Positions 15,209 through 22,425 of a stretch of DNA of 64,000 bases are shown here, in pieces (positions within the stretch are counted from its first letter, which is position 1; each line of letters begins with the position of its first letter). The position numbers and the translations under genes were made by a program. Below the pieces are notes generated by a model, which had not been told where the DNA came from, searched no databases, and saw only the letters and a program-made list of their open reading frames with translations. The DNA is from Providencia huaxiensis (lineage in GTDB: Bacteria > Pseudomonadota > Gammaproteobacteria > Enterobacterales > Enterobacteriaceae): NCBI RefSeq assembly GCF_002843235.3, contig NZ_CP031123.2:1-64000 (forward strand). Reading direction: 5' to 3'.

Positions 15209-15270
15209 CCCTGCGGGGACGATTCCGTCCCCTTCAGGGCATGGGTTCGTCTCCGCTTTTTTTTGGAGAC
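15209..15270 (+). promoter_or_regulatory. Two-hairpin leader 9 (upstream of radC)
   Basis: Hairpin 1: CCCTG (15209-15213) with CAGGG (15235-15239) and GGGGACG (15215-15221) with CGTCCCC (15226-15232). Hairpin 2: GTCTCC (15249-15254) with GGAGAC (15265-15270), across a T8-containing loop, covering the GGAGA site. Alternative: GGGGACG with CGTCTCC (15248-15254). Confidence 0.77.
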
Positions 15271-15274
15271 TCCT

Positions 15275-15772
15275 ATGAAAAACAAAAAGTTCTTAGCTGG
15301 CGAAGAAGCCGGTACTTACATCGTTCCTGAGCAAGTGACTGAAGCGGATATCTTAGATATGGCGCTCAAGCTTGCCCGTGGTCGATTGAGTAAAGGTCGA
15401 AAAATTGAACAGCCATCGTCGGCGTTCTCATACCTGCAAACACTGATGCACGAGTATGAGCACGAAGTCTTTGGCGTACTGTTTCTTGATACAAAGCATC
15501 GCGTTATTCGATTTGAAGAGCTGTTCAAAGGCACTTTAGATGCAGCGAGCGTTTATCCAAGGGAAGTAACAAAACGAGCGCTAGAACTTAATGCGGCAGC
15601 AGTGATACTGGTTCATAACCATCCATCGGGTGATCCTGAGCCAAGTGAAGCTGATAAACGCATCACTCATCGACTCCGTGACGCCTTGTCACTTGTTGAT
15701 ATTCGAACGCTTGACCATGTCGTGGTCGCATCCGAGGGCTGCGTTTCGCTTGCCGAACGCGGTTATCTGTAA
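15275..15772 (+). CDS. radC: RadC-family JAB1/MPN protein
   Basis: A 165-residue RadC-like protein. The JAMM metal motif is intact: EHEVFGVLFLDTKHRVI leads to a late HNHPSGDPEPSEAD, giving the two His, the Ser and the Asp zinc ligands. The N-terminal helix-hairpin-helix part of longer RadC proteins is absent, as is common for mobile-element copies. RadC is no longer considered a proven repair protein; its biochemical activity is uncertain. The ATG at 15275 follows leader 9; an upstream in-frame TTG (15263) would overlap the hairpin. The stop overlaps the start of the next gene. Confidence 0.92.
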   Translation: MKNKKFLAGEEAGTYIVPEQVTEADILDMALKLARGRLSKGRKIEQPSSAFSYLQTLMHEYEHEVFGVLFLDTKHRVIRFEELFKGTLDAASVYPREVTKRALELNAAAVILVHNHPSGDPEPSEADKRITHRLRDALSLVDIRTLDHVVVASEGCVSLAERGYL

Positions 15773-16113
15773 TGAATGGGCGTATTGCCCATTCTCCTAC
15801 ATCACAAAAGCAGTCCCATCAGCACACATCAGCACAGCTCGAATTTCTATTTGAGTTTGATGATGCCCCAGTCACTTGGTCTGACACGGAAATCTGGCAG
15901 TTACGCGAAGGCATTCTTTTGGATGCGATCCGTGTATTGCTGGACGGTCGTGTCAGTACTCGGTTGCGCAAGGATGTGTTGTCGTGGATTCAAAATGACG
16001 AAATAGCGCCATTTTGCTTTCGTGTTTGCGCAATGGCTGCCGTTGTCGATCCTGATGTGCTTCGTGAGTCCATCATGTGGCTATTAAGACGACATGGTAT
16101 CCAGCTTGACTAA
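15772..16113 (+). CDS. Conserved 113-residue ICE protein, unknown function
   Basis: The ATG overlaps the radC stop (TAATG), so translation is coupled. The N-terminal ~25 residues are polar with several His and Gln (SPTSQKQSHQHTSAQ). The remainder is a compact helical domain beginning WSDTEIWQLREGILLDAIRVLLDGR, with the late segment ESIMWLLRRHGIQLD. It has no membrane segment and no recognised motif. A homologue is expected at this position in SXT/R391 elements. Confidence 0.7.
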   Translation: MNGRIAHSPTSQKQSHQHTSAQLEFLFEFDDAPVTWSDTEIWQLREGILLDAIRVLLDGRVSTRLRKDVLSWIQNDEIAPFCFRVCAMAAVVDPDVLRESIMWLLRRHGIQLD

Positions 16114-16151
16114 CGCTCCTGTATTAACCGAACGGCTAATGCTGGACCTAA

Positions 16152-16183
16152 GCTGACTTTTACCACCTGGGGTAGGAGTCGGC
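16152..16183 (+). other. Degenerate single hairpin upstream of the primase gene
   Basis: GCTGACT (16152-16158) pairs with AGTCGGC (16177-16183) and an inner TACC with GGTA. It carries the ACCACCTGGGG sequence typical of the leaders, but the ribosome site AAGGAGG near 16194 is not covered. It may be a decayed or alternative member of the leader family. Confidence 0.45.
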
Positions 16184-16203
16184 ATTTTATTTAAGGAGGT
16201 TAT

Positions 16204-17271
16204 ATGGCGTTACCTTTACAAATTGACACAGTAAGGCCATATCTCAATGGCCAATGGCTTCAAGTCTTGGCGGCATTGGTGCCAGAACTTGATGCCGCTA
16301 TTGCTCGAAAAGGGCGTCATGTGGCTTGTCCTGTTCATGGCGGTCGTGATGGCTTTAGGCTGTTCAAAGATGCTGAATATACCGGTGGCGGCGTTTGTAA
16401 TACCTGCGGTATCTTTCATGATGGTTTTGAACTGTTGTCTTGGATCAATGGATGGAACTTTGCTCAGTCTATTGAAGCAATCGGCCAGGTTCTTGGTATT
16501 CAACCCGGACAAGTACCAACTCGGGCAATACCGAGTAACGCTGTTGACTGGAAGACTAAAAAGCAGGTAGAGGACAAAGCGATTATCCAACGTTTGAATC
16601 AAACGTGGGGAGAAACGTTATCTCTTGCAGATACTCGTGCGCAACCTGTTTGGAACTACTTGCATCGTCGTGGCATTGTGACGCGGCTTCGTCCTGAATG
16701 GGATTCGGTGCTGAGGTTTCATCCAAACTTGCCTTACCATGATGAAGATGGCCTGTTTATCGATAGCTACCCAGCGCTGCTAGGTAAAATCGTTACTCAG
16801 CAAGGGCGTTCGGCCACGTTTCATCGGATCTACCTAAGTGAAGATGGATTCAAAGCGCCGGTTGAAAAGCCTAAAAAGATGATGCCGATACCAAGTGACA
16901 GAACAATCACTGGTGGTGCCATTCCTATAGGTGAGCCTGGTGAAGTACTAGGTGTTTCTGAAGGTATAGAAACGGCCCTAGCGGTAACCAGAGCAACGGG
17001 GCAAACATGTTGGTCGGTTGTGAATGCAACGCTACTGGCTAGGTTTGAACCACCAAGTAATGTGAAAATGCTGTACATCTGGGCAGATCACGATCTCTCT
17101 GAGACCGGCCTGAATGCAGCGAATGAACTCAAGAAAAAAGCCTGGCAAAAAGGCATTCTGACACAAGTGTTGATCCCCCCGATACCAACGTCACTTGGCG
17201 TGAAAAGTTGGGATTGGAATGATGTGCTGAATGTTTACGGTGCCATGGGCTTTCCTAAAGTTCATATCTGA
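16204..17271 (+). CDS. Primase-like protein with zinc ribbon and Toprim domain
   Basis: A 355-residue protein. Residues ~40-75 carry a P4-alpha/DnaG-like zinc-binding module (HVACPVHGGRDGFR then GGVCNTCGIFHDGF, a CxxH...CxxC pattern). The Toprim-like region follows: EVLGVSEGIETALAVTRA (catalytic Glu) and LYIWADHDLSETG (Asp-x-Asp). It likely synthesises primers on the transferred single strand or during ICE replication. Its ribosome site AAGGAGG is strong and exposed, unlike upstream genes. A UUCG-loop terminator follows. Confidence 0.85.
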   Translation: MALPLQIDTVRPYLNGQWLQVLAALVPELDAAIARKGRHVACPVHGGRDGFRLFKDAEYTGGGVCNTCGIFHDGFELLSWINGWNFAQSIEAIGQVLGIQPGQVPTRAIPSNAVDWKTKKQVEDKAIIQRLNQTWGETLSLADTRAQPVWNYLHRRGIVTRLRPEWDSVLRFHPNLPYHDEDGLFIDSYPALLGKIVTQQGRSATFHRIYLSEDGFKAPVEKPKKMMPIPSDRTITGGAIPIGEPGEVLGVSEGIETALAVTRATGQTCWSVVNATLLARFEPPSNVKMLYIWADHDLSETGLNAANELKKKAWQKGILTQVLIPPIPTSLGVKSWDWNDVLNVYGAMGFPKVHI

Positions 17272-17274
17272 TCT

Positions 17275-17297
17275 AAGGGGCTTCGGCCCCTTTTTTT
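17275..17297 (+). terminator. Rho-independent terminator after the primase gene
   Basis: AAGGGGC-TTCG-GCCCCTT followed by a run of T. It is a textbook stem with a stable UUCG tetraloop and probably ends the recombination operon. Confidence 0.9.
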
Positions 17298-17359
17298 GCG
17301 CCTTGCATATTTGAAAAAACATGGAGAATGAAAAATAGATAACCAATAGGAGAACAAAC

Positions 17360-18067
17360 ATGATGGTATTAACCCTGTTAACAAAGCAGATTGATGGTGA
17401 GTTTACGGTTTACTGGAAGACCGGCCTTCGAAGAGGTGGTGAGCTAAAGGTCGATTTAGGTGAGCAATACGACAAGCTACCTGAGCAGCAAAAGCCAATT
17501 GCAGCTGAGCTCTATGCGATTCATCACCTACTGTCAGTGAAAGAGGTGATGGGGAGTAACCGAAGCGGTAATGGGCTTCAAATCCGGGTCAGTAAAGGAG
17601 CTATCAAAAAGTTACAGAAACAACGCTCAACTCAGCATTCACTTTACAGCCTGACAAGGTTTTTGCTCACTCGATACCAGGAAGCACAGATCTCGGTAGA
17701 GAAGCGGGACGATTGGCTCTCACATTCCTTCGAAGAATACAGCGTCGATAATCTTACAGTGAGAGGCATCGATGAGGTCATCAACGTTCCGAACATTGGA
17801 CCTGTCGTGGTGACTCGTCATGCACTGGAACGGTTTGTGGAACGGCTTTCAGACGGTGTACCTAAGCATCCTTGGAAGGCTTTGTGCACTAAGCTGCTAT
17901 GCTCGGGGCTAACTAAAGCCCAGTTACCAGAAAGTGTCGCTATCCAAAAAGCCAAAAAATATGCACAAGAGGCCGAGTTATGGCAGCATGTGGGGAGCAA
18001 AATGTACTTTGTTATGATTCCGGGTGACTCAATGAAAACGCTGGTTACAGTCTTTTCGGGTTACTAA
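17360..18067 (+). CDS. Conserved 235-residue ICE protein, possible RNase H-like fold
   Basis: The N-terminal ~80 residues read like a divergent RNase H-type fold (VYWKTGLRRGGELKVDLG, then AAELYAIHHLLSVKEVMG and GLQIRVSKGAIKKL), but the catalytic aspartates are not clear. The C-terminal half begins VVVTRHALERFVERL, a helix found in several toxin-like or nuclease-like small domains. There is no membrane segment. It stands alone after a terminator with its own AGGAG site and borders the variable hotspot. Function unknown; the fold suggestion is tentative. Confidence 0.6.
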   Translation: MMVLTLLTKQIDGEFTVYWKTGLRRGGELKVDLGEQYDKLPEQQKPIAAELYAIHHLLSVKEVMGSNRSGNGLQIRVSKGAIKKLQKQRSTQHSLYSLTRFLLTRYQEAQISVEKRDDWLSHSFEEYSVDNLTVRGIDEVINVPNIGPVVVTRHALERFVERLSDGVPKHPWKALCTKLLCSGLTKAQLPESVAIQKAKKYAQEAELWQHVGSKMYFVMIPGDSMKTLVTVFSGY

Positions 18068-18323
18068 AGGAATCCCTCAAGAGCTAATCCAGAATGTTCC
18101 TGATGTGACAAAGACTTTTAGACGAAGTTGCCAGTTTATTGTTCAAACGGACATTATTTGTATCTATAAATTGTTGTAAGCCTTAACATAAAATCTTAAT
18201 GTACTGTGACTTTCCTAGAAATGTGGGTTGAAGGGTGTTTTAACTATAGGGCTACCCGTGCCCGTCGAATATGAGTTAGCGCTGTTTTGCGAAGCGAGTT
18301 AATGATAATAAAAGGACTAATAA
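18068..18323. other. Left edge of the hotspot cargo, non-coding
   Basis: No gene seen. The base composition shifts to AT-rich from here on. A TTGTAA..TAAAAT combination near 18174 could be a weak promoter for the following pair. AAAGGA stands before the ATG at 18324. Confidence 0.4.
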
Positions 18324-19349
18324 ATGGAAGAAGCTAAAGTCACTTTTTATAAAATTGAGAAGTGCGGGCTATATGAGTACGGTTCAGACGATCCGAAATT
18401 TGGCGGGTTGGCAGATTTTTTAAATCAACTTAAATCTTGGGTGAAGAAAAACGATAAGCCTTTATCTGAAACCTGCACCTATGCTATCGAAGAAAGCGAA
18501 GATGTAGATCGGACTTTCTGCTATGACTTAGTTACTAATAGCGCTACAGGTGATTTTCTTCTAACAACTTGGAATGAAACGCCTTCTTATGAAGGAAAAG
18601 TGGCGGCAGTTCAAGCAAAATCCAAAGTTGGGAGCGCTAAGGTTGAGTTTACAAAACTTCCAAAGGATAGCATACCTGGTTACGCAACTTACTTCTGGTT
18701 TATACCGTCAAAAAATGTATTTGCAACAATTCGGTTCCAGCATCGGTTGAATGGTAAGAAAAATCTAGACAAGTATTTTAAGGAATTCATCTCTAAGTTT
18801 TCTGATTATGTTGTTCTCGCTGAAAACGGCAAAGCTGATTTTAATGTCGTTGGGTACTCGGAAAAAGATGGCGAAGACCCTATAAACCTTCATTCACAAT
18901 TTAAGACAGTAATAGTCAGAAAACCTGGGCAGATTGATTATATTCTTGAGCAAAAAGACCATATAAGAAAGATAACTAGGCATAACAGACTGTCGCCAAA
19001 GTTAGCTGAATGTCAGGAGTTGTGGCAAAAAGCTTTGAAAAATCTTGGGCTTAAGAAGCAGAGAAGCCTTAACTCAGATGTTAATTTTTCATATGAGTTC
19101 TCTTTTACACCATCAGAGACAGAACTTAAAGAAATGATTGCAGAGTGGGAAAAGAGCCATGACTCTAAGTGGGACGATATCGGGTTTACACTCAAGGGAG
19201 AGCAAGGCCCTTTATGGCTGAGTAATTCTCTAGCGAGAGATAAATTTGACTTGGATGTAAATAGAATTGATGAAGAGATTGTAGACGCTAAAAGCATTTT
19301 GGAGCAGCTAACTGAAAAAAGAAATCTAATTCTTGGTCTGCTCAAATAG
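18324..19349 (+). CDS. Unrecognised soluble protein of a two-gene hotspot cargo
   Basis: A 341-residue protein with no signal peptide or membrane segment and no family I recognise. It is rich in Lys, Asp, Glu, Phe and Tyr. The first ~150 residues look beta-rich (TYFWFIPSKNVFATIRFQHRL, then a helix NLDKYFKEFISKF). The C-terminal ~40 residues form a probable coiled coil (NRIDEEIVDAKSILEQLTEKRN). Composition is more AT-rich than the flanking ICE genes, indicating separate acquisition. It is followed after 11 bp by a four-helix membrane protein. Soluble-plus-membrane pairs in ICE hotspots are often defence systems, but that is inference. Confidence 0.65.
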   Translation: MEEAKVTFYKIEKCGLYEYGSDDPKFGGLADFLNQLKSWVKKNDKPLSETCTYAIEESEDVDRTFCYDLVTNSATGDFLLTTWNETPSYEGKVAAVQAKSKVGSAKVEFTKLPKDSIPGYATYFWFIPSKNVFATIRFQHRLNGKKNLDKYFKEFISKFSDYVVLAENGKADFNVVGYSEKDGEDPINLHSQFKTVIVRKPGQIDYILEQKDHIRKITRHNRLSPKLAECQELWQKALKNLGLKKQRSLNSDVNFSYEFSFTPSETELKEMIAEWEKSHDSKWDDIGFTLKGEQGPLWLSNSLARDKFDLDVNRIDEEIVDAKSILEQLTEKRNLILGLLK

Positions 19350-19360
19350 AAGGGGCTGGA

Positions 19361-19885
19361 ATGAATAAGAGTATTAGGCTGCTATTTATTGTTATATCGT
19401 TAGGGGTTGTTGTAGCTTCTGTAGTGTTTGGTGGAGAAATAACTTTTAAAGAACAAATGCCCATTTATGATGGGTTGAGAAACACATCTGCTATCATCTT
19501 TGCAGTGATGGGGGCATGGATTGCTTTGTTGTATCCGGGTAAATTATCGCAGGCTTTTGGTCAGAAACCATATGAAGAAAAAGCAAATGAAATTGACCAA
19601 ATAAACAGACTTTTCCGACCGATGCTATATTCGACTGTTATTTTGATGATCGTTATTGGTGTTTCCTTTGCTGTGCCATTAGCAAAACAAATAACTTATC
19701 TTCACTCCTTTAAAGAGATATTTCGCTCGGCAAGTTTCGGAATGATCGCGTTTTTGTCTCTTCTACAATTTTGGTCACTTATATTGACCCTCGTCCCAGG
19801 GGATACAATAAAAGATGATCTCGATGATATAAAAGCCCGAGAAGAAATGCTTGAAAGAATGAAGCCAAGTAGAAGGAAACCATAA
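19361..19885 (+). CDS. Four-helix inner-membrane protein, partner of the preceding gene
   Basis: A 174-residue protein with four hydrophobic segments at about residues 6-24, 44-62, 90-110 and 127-150. A basic/charged C-terminal tail (ending EEMLERMKPSRRKP) is probably cytoplasmic. The sequence YDGLRNTSAIIFAVMGAWIALLYPG around helix 2 is the most distinctive part. The start is 11 bp after the previous stop with AAGGGG ahead of it, so the two genes are one operon. No family recognised; a channel- or effector-like role would fit but is not shown. Confidence 0.65.
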   Translation: MNKSIRLLFIVISLGVVVASVVFGGEITFKEQMPIYDGLRNTSAIIFAVMGAWIALLYPGKLSQAFGQKPYEEKANEIDQINRLFRPMLYSTVILMIVIGVSFAVPLAKQITYLHSFKEIFRSASFGMIAFLSLLQFWSLILTLVPGDTIKDDLDDIKAREEMLERMKPSRRKP

Positions 19886-20086
19886 CAAGCACAGCTCTCA
19901 AATCTAGTACGCCGTATAATCTCTCTTCAAAGTAGAGTAAATCTTCTCATCGACTCCATTGATTTTGACATTATCATGAGTTAACTGAGGTAGTCAGAAA
20001 CACGCACAATTCCTTCATCTATTTGGCCAATCGCACTTACGGGGATCTTTAGCATGTAAGCTCTATGAAATTTTCTGGAGCTGACA
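19886..20086. other. Upstream region of traFHG
   Basis: No gene visible. TTGACATTATCATGAG near 19967 may contain a promoter element. A 5-bp stem AGCTC/GAGCT just before the traF ATG contains its GGAGC ribosome site; this is weaker than the leaders upstream and may be chance. Confidence 0.4.
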
Positions 20087-21031
20087 ATGAGAACCCCCTT
20101 GTTACCTTGGTTCATCCTATGGGTGACTATCCCAATCATTATTTTCTTTCTTTTCATCCTGCCCGCCCATGCCAGTGATAGGCCATTCTATCAACGTGGT
20201 CAGGAAGGCTGGTTTTGGTATCAGGTCATTCCTGAACCTGAACAGCCTGATGAGCTGATAGAGCCGGAATCTGGTGTCGTGGAGTCCAGTCAGAGCGAAC
20301 TAAAGCCCTTCAGTGCCGCATGGTTCCGAGAGCATATGCAATCGTTTATGGACAAGGCAATTGATGAACCAACGACTGAAAACGTCAGAGCCTATCTGTA
20401 TCTTCAGCGCGTTATGATGGATAAAGGCTCACTATTTGCTGATGTTAGTCAGCAGGTGGTCATGGGCGATCCTGTTTTGGATGAAATCAGTCGCAGACCA
20501 TTGGCGACTTATGCCGCCAATCGGATGGACCGAGAAGCTGGCGCTCAACGTGATGTAGCTTTAGGTGAAGTAGCAAAGCGAGCAGGCTTGTTCTTCTTCT
20601 ATCGTTCGGATTGCCCTTATTGCCACGCTCAAGCGCCTATCATCGAATCCATGGCTTTGAACTACGGTTTCGAGGTGTTTGCTATTGCTGTCGATGGCTT
20701 GCCTTTACCGGGTGGAGAATTTCCTAATTACAAAGTCGATTCAGGACAAGCGCAATCCTTGTCCGTTACGACTGTCCCTGCCGTATTCTTAGTTGATCCG
20801 CCTAATGTCATCACTCCGATAGGCCAAGGCGCAATGAGCCTTGATGAGCTCAATAATCGAATCATTCTCGCAGCCCATCAAGCCGGTTGGATTGACGATC
20901 AAACTTACTATGCCACCAGGCCTGTTCAACCCGGCGTGTCACTTGCGATGTCAGCGCAAGAGCTTAACGAAAAGATATTACAGGACCCTGAGTTCCTTGT
21001 TCGCTATCTGCGTGCACAAGGAGGGTTATAA
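20087..21031 (+). CDS. traF: TraF, thioredoxin-fold conjugation protein
   Basis: A 314-residue periplasmic protein of F-type mating-pair formation, needed for pilus assembly. Residues 1-27 form a signal sequence (LLPWFILWVTIPIIIFFLFILP then AHAS). The thioredoxin-like domain holds FFYRSDCPYCHAQ with Cys176 and Cys179; plasmid F TraF lacks this redox pair, so this version may be an active disulfide handler. It is followed after 2 bp by traH, and traF-traH-traG are one transcription unit. Confidence 0.95.
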   Translation: MRTPLLPWFILWVTIPIIIFFLFILPAHASDRPFYQRGQEGWFWYQVIPEPEQPDELIEPESGVVESSQSELKPFSAAWFREHMQSFMDKAIDEPTTENVRAYLYLQRVMMDKGSLFADVSQQVVMGDPVLDEISRRPLATYAANRMDREAGAQRDVALGEVAKRAGLFFFYRSDCPYCHAQAPIIESMALNYGFEVFAIAVDGLPLPGGEFPNYKVDSGQAQSLSVTTVPAVFLVDPPNVITPIGQGAMSLDELNNRIILAAHQAGWIDDQTYYATRPVQPGVSLAMSAQELNEKILQDPEFLVRYLRAQGGL

Positions 21032-21033
21032 CG

Positions 21034-22422
21034 ATGAAAAAAGTATTACGAGTATCGCTAATCGCCTTTGCGATTGGTTTTTCGTCTATGAGCCAAGCAA
21101 GCTTGCAACTGGAGATGAACCAGTTGTTTGGTTCAATGACCAACACCACTGCGCCTGGCGTATTTGAAAGTCAGCGGCGTGGGGTTATATCTGGCGGAAG
21201 TGTTGTTGTCCGTAACAGAATCATGAACGAGAACCTCGTCTCTATGGTGCCTCCGTCATTCCAAGCCGGTTGTGGCGGCATTGATATGTTCGCGGGAAGT
21301 TTGTCATTTGTTAACGCGGATCAGTTTGTTCAATTACTTCGCTCTGTTGCTGCAAACGCCAAGGGGTATGCATTCCAATTGGCGCTCAGTGCTATGTGCG
21401 AGAAATGCTCCCAGCACATGGAGACTCTGCAAAAGAAAATCCAGCAGTTGAACGAGTATTTCGGCAATTCCTGTCAAATGGCTCAGGGAGTCGTGAACGA
21501 TACCTTGGCCGCCTTTGGTAAGAAGGGGCAAACAGAGGCCAGCATGTTGAGCTCTCTTAAAGGGGCTGGTGACATTTTTACCAGTTGGAGTGAGTCCAAC
21601 GGTAAGAACCCTTATGAGAATGCTTCAAGTGTCGCAGCATCGGATGTGAACAAAACGATTAAAGGTAACTTGGTCTGGCGAGCACTGAAACGTCACTCGG
21701 CATCAAGCTGGTTTGCATCGGGGGATGACCGTTTTCTTGAAGCGGTTATGTCGGTGACTGGTTCGATCATCGTTGGTGATTTAGCGAATGCCGCTGATGG
21801 CCAAGGTAAAGCCCCGAAACTGACCAGACTGAATGGCAATAAAGTGACTATTGAGCATCTAATTCATGGCGGCAACGTCGCTATGTACCGATGTGACACA
21901 GTGACGCAAGACGGTTGTCTGAACCCAACAATCACTAACGTGACTCTTACCGGGTTATCAACTCAGGTAGAAAATTTACTTCTTGGTACAGGTTCTAGTA
22001 ACGGCATTATTTTTAAATTTGCTCGAAATACAGGGGCTGCTAGCACCACCGAAAAGGCTTTTATGACCTCGGCTCCCGCGAGCATTGGCGGCATGATTCG
22101 AACACTTTCTGCATTAAATGAAGGGGCCGCTAGGTCGTTTGCTTCACGAGCGGCACCATTTATTGCTGTTGAGATGGCCCGAGCATTAGTTGAAGACATG
22201 CTCAATGCAGCTAGAAGTACCTCCGGTGTGGAAGATCATGCCTATGCGAAGTTATTAACGGAAGACCTTGAACGTGCACGTCGCCAAATCAATGAGGAGT
22301 ACGCCGCGTTGCAGCGAAGATACGGCTCAGAGCAAGAGTTGCTGGCACATTTTAACCAGGTGATACAGACCATTCGCAAACAGCGTTATTACACCGTTAA
22401 ATCTACGGCGCTGGGGGAATAG
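21034..22422 (+). CDS. traH: TraH, conjugative pilus assembly protein
   Basis: A 462-residue periplasmic protein of the F-type transfer apparatus. It begins with a clear signal peptide (KKVLRVSLIAFAIGFSSMSQA). The middle has paired cysteines (SAMCEKCSQH and later NSCQM, YRCDTV, DGCLN) that would need disulfide formation, matching the redox motif in TraF. The C-terminal ~60 residues are coiled-coil-like (EDLERARRQINEEYAALQRRYG). It starts 2 bp after traF and ends 3 bp before traG. Confidence 0.95.
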   Translation: MKKVLRVSLIAFAIGFSSMSQASLQLEMNQLFGSMTNTTAPGVFESQRRGVISGGSVVVRNRIMNENLVSMVPPSFQAGCGGIDMFAGSLSFVNADQFVQLLRSVAANAKGYAFQLALSAMCEKCSQHMETLQKKIQQLNEYFGNSCQMAQGVVNDTLAAFGKKGQTEASMLSSLKGAGDIFTSWSESNGKNPYENASSVAASDVNKTIKGNLVWRALKRHSASSWFASGDDRFLEAVMSVTGSIIVGDLANAADGQGKAPKLTRLNGNKVTIEHLIHGGNVAMYRCDTVTQDGCLNPTITNVTLTGLSTQVENLLLGTGSSNGIIFKFARNTGAASTTEKAFMTSAPASIGGMIRTLSALNEGAARSFASRAAPFIAVEMARALVEDMLNAARSTSGVEDHAYAKLLTEDLERARRQINEEYAALQRRYGSEQELLAHFNQVIQTIRKQRYYTVKSTALGE

Positions 22423-22425
22423 GTC

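Noticed and set aside
6951..15270. Regularly recurring GC-rich hairpins as a CRISPR array or REP-type repeats
   Set aside because: Copies are 0.1-2 kb apart, one per gene start, without spacers, and their sequences differ while pairing is kept.
18324..19885. Assignment of the hotspot pair to the Kiwa defence system
   Set aside because: Size and membrane topology are suggestive, but the soluble gene comes first and I cannot recognise KwaA or KwaB sequence features.
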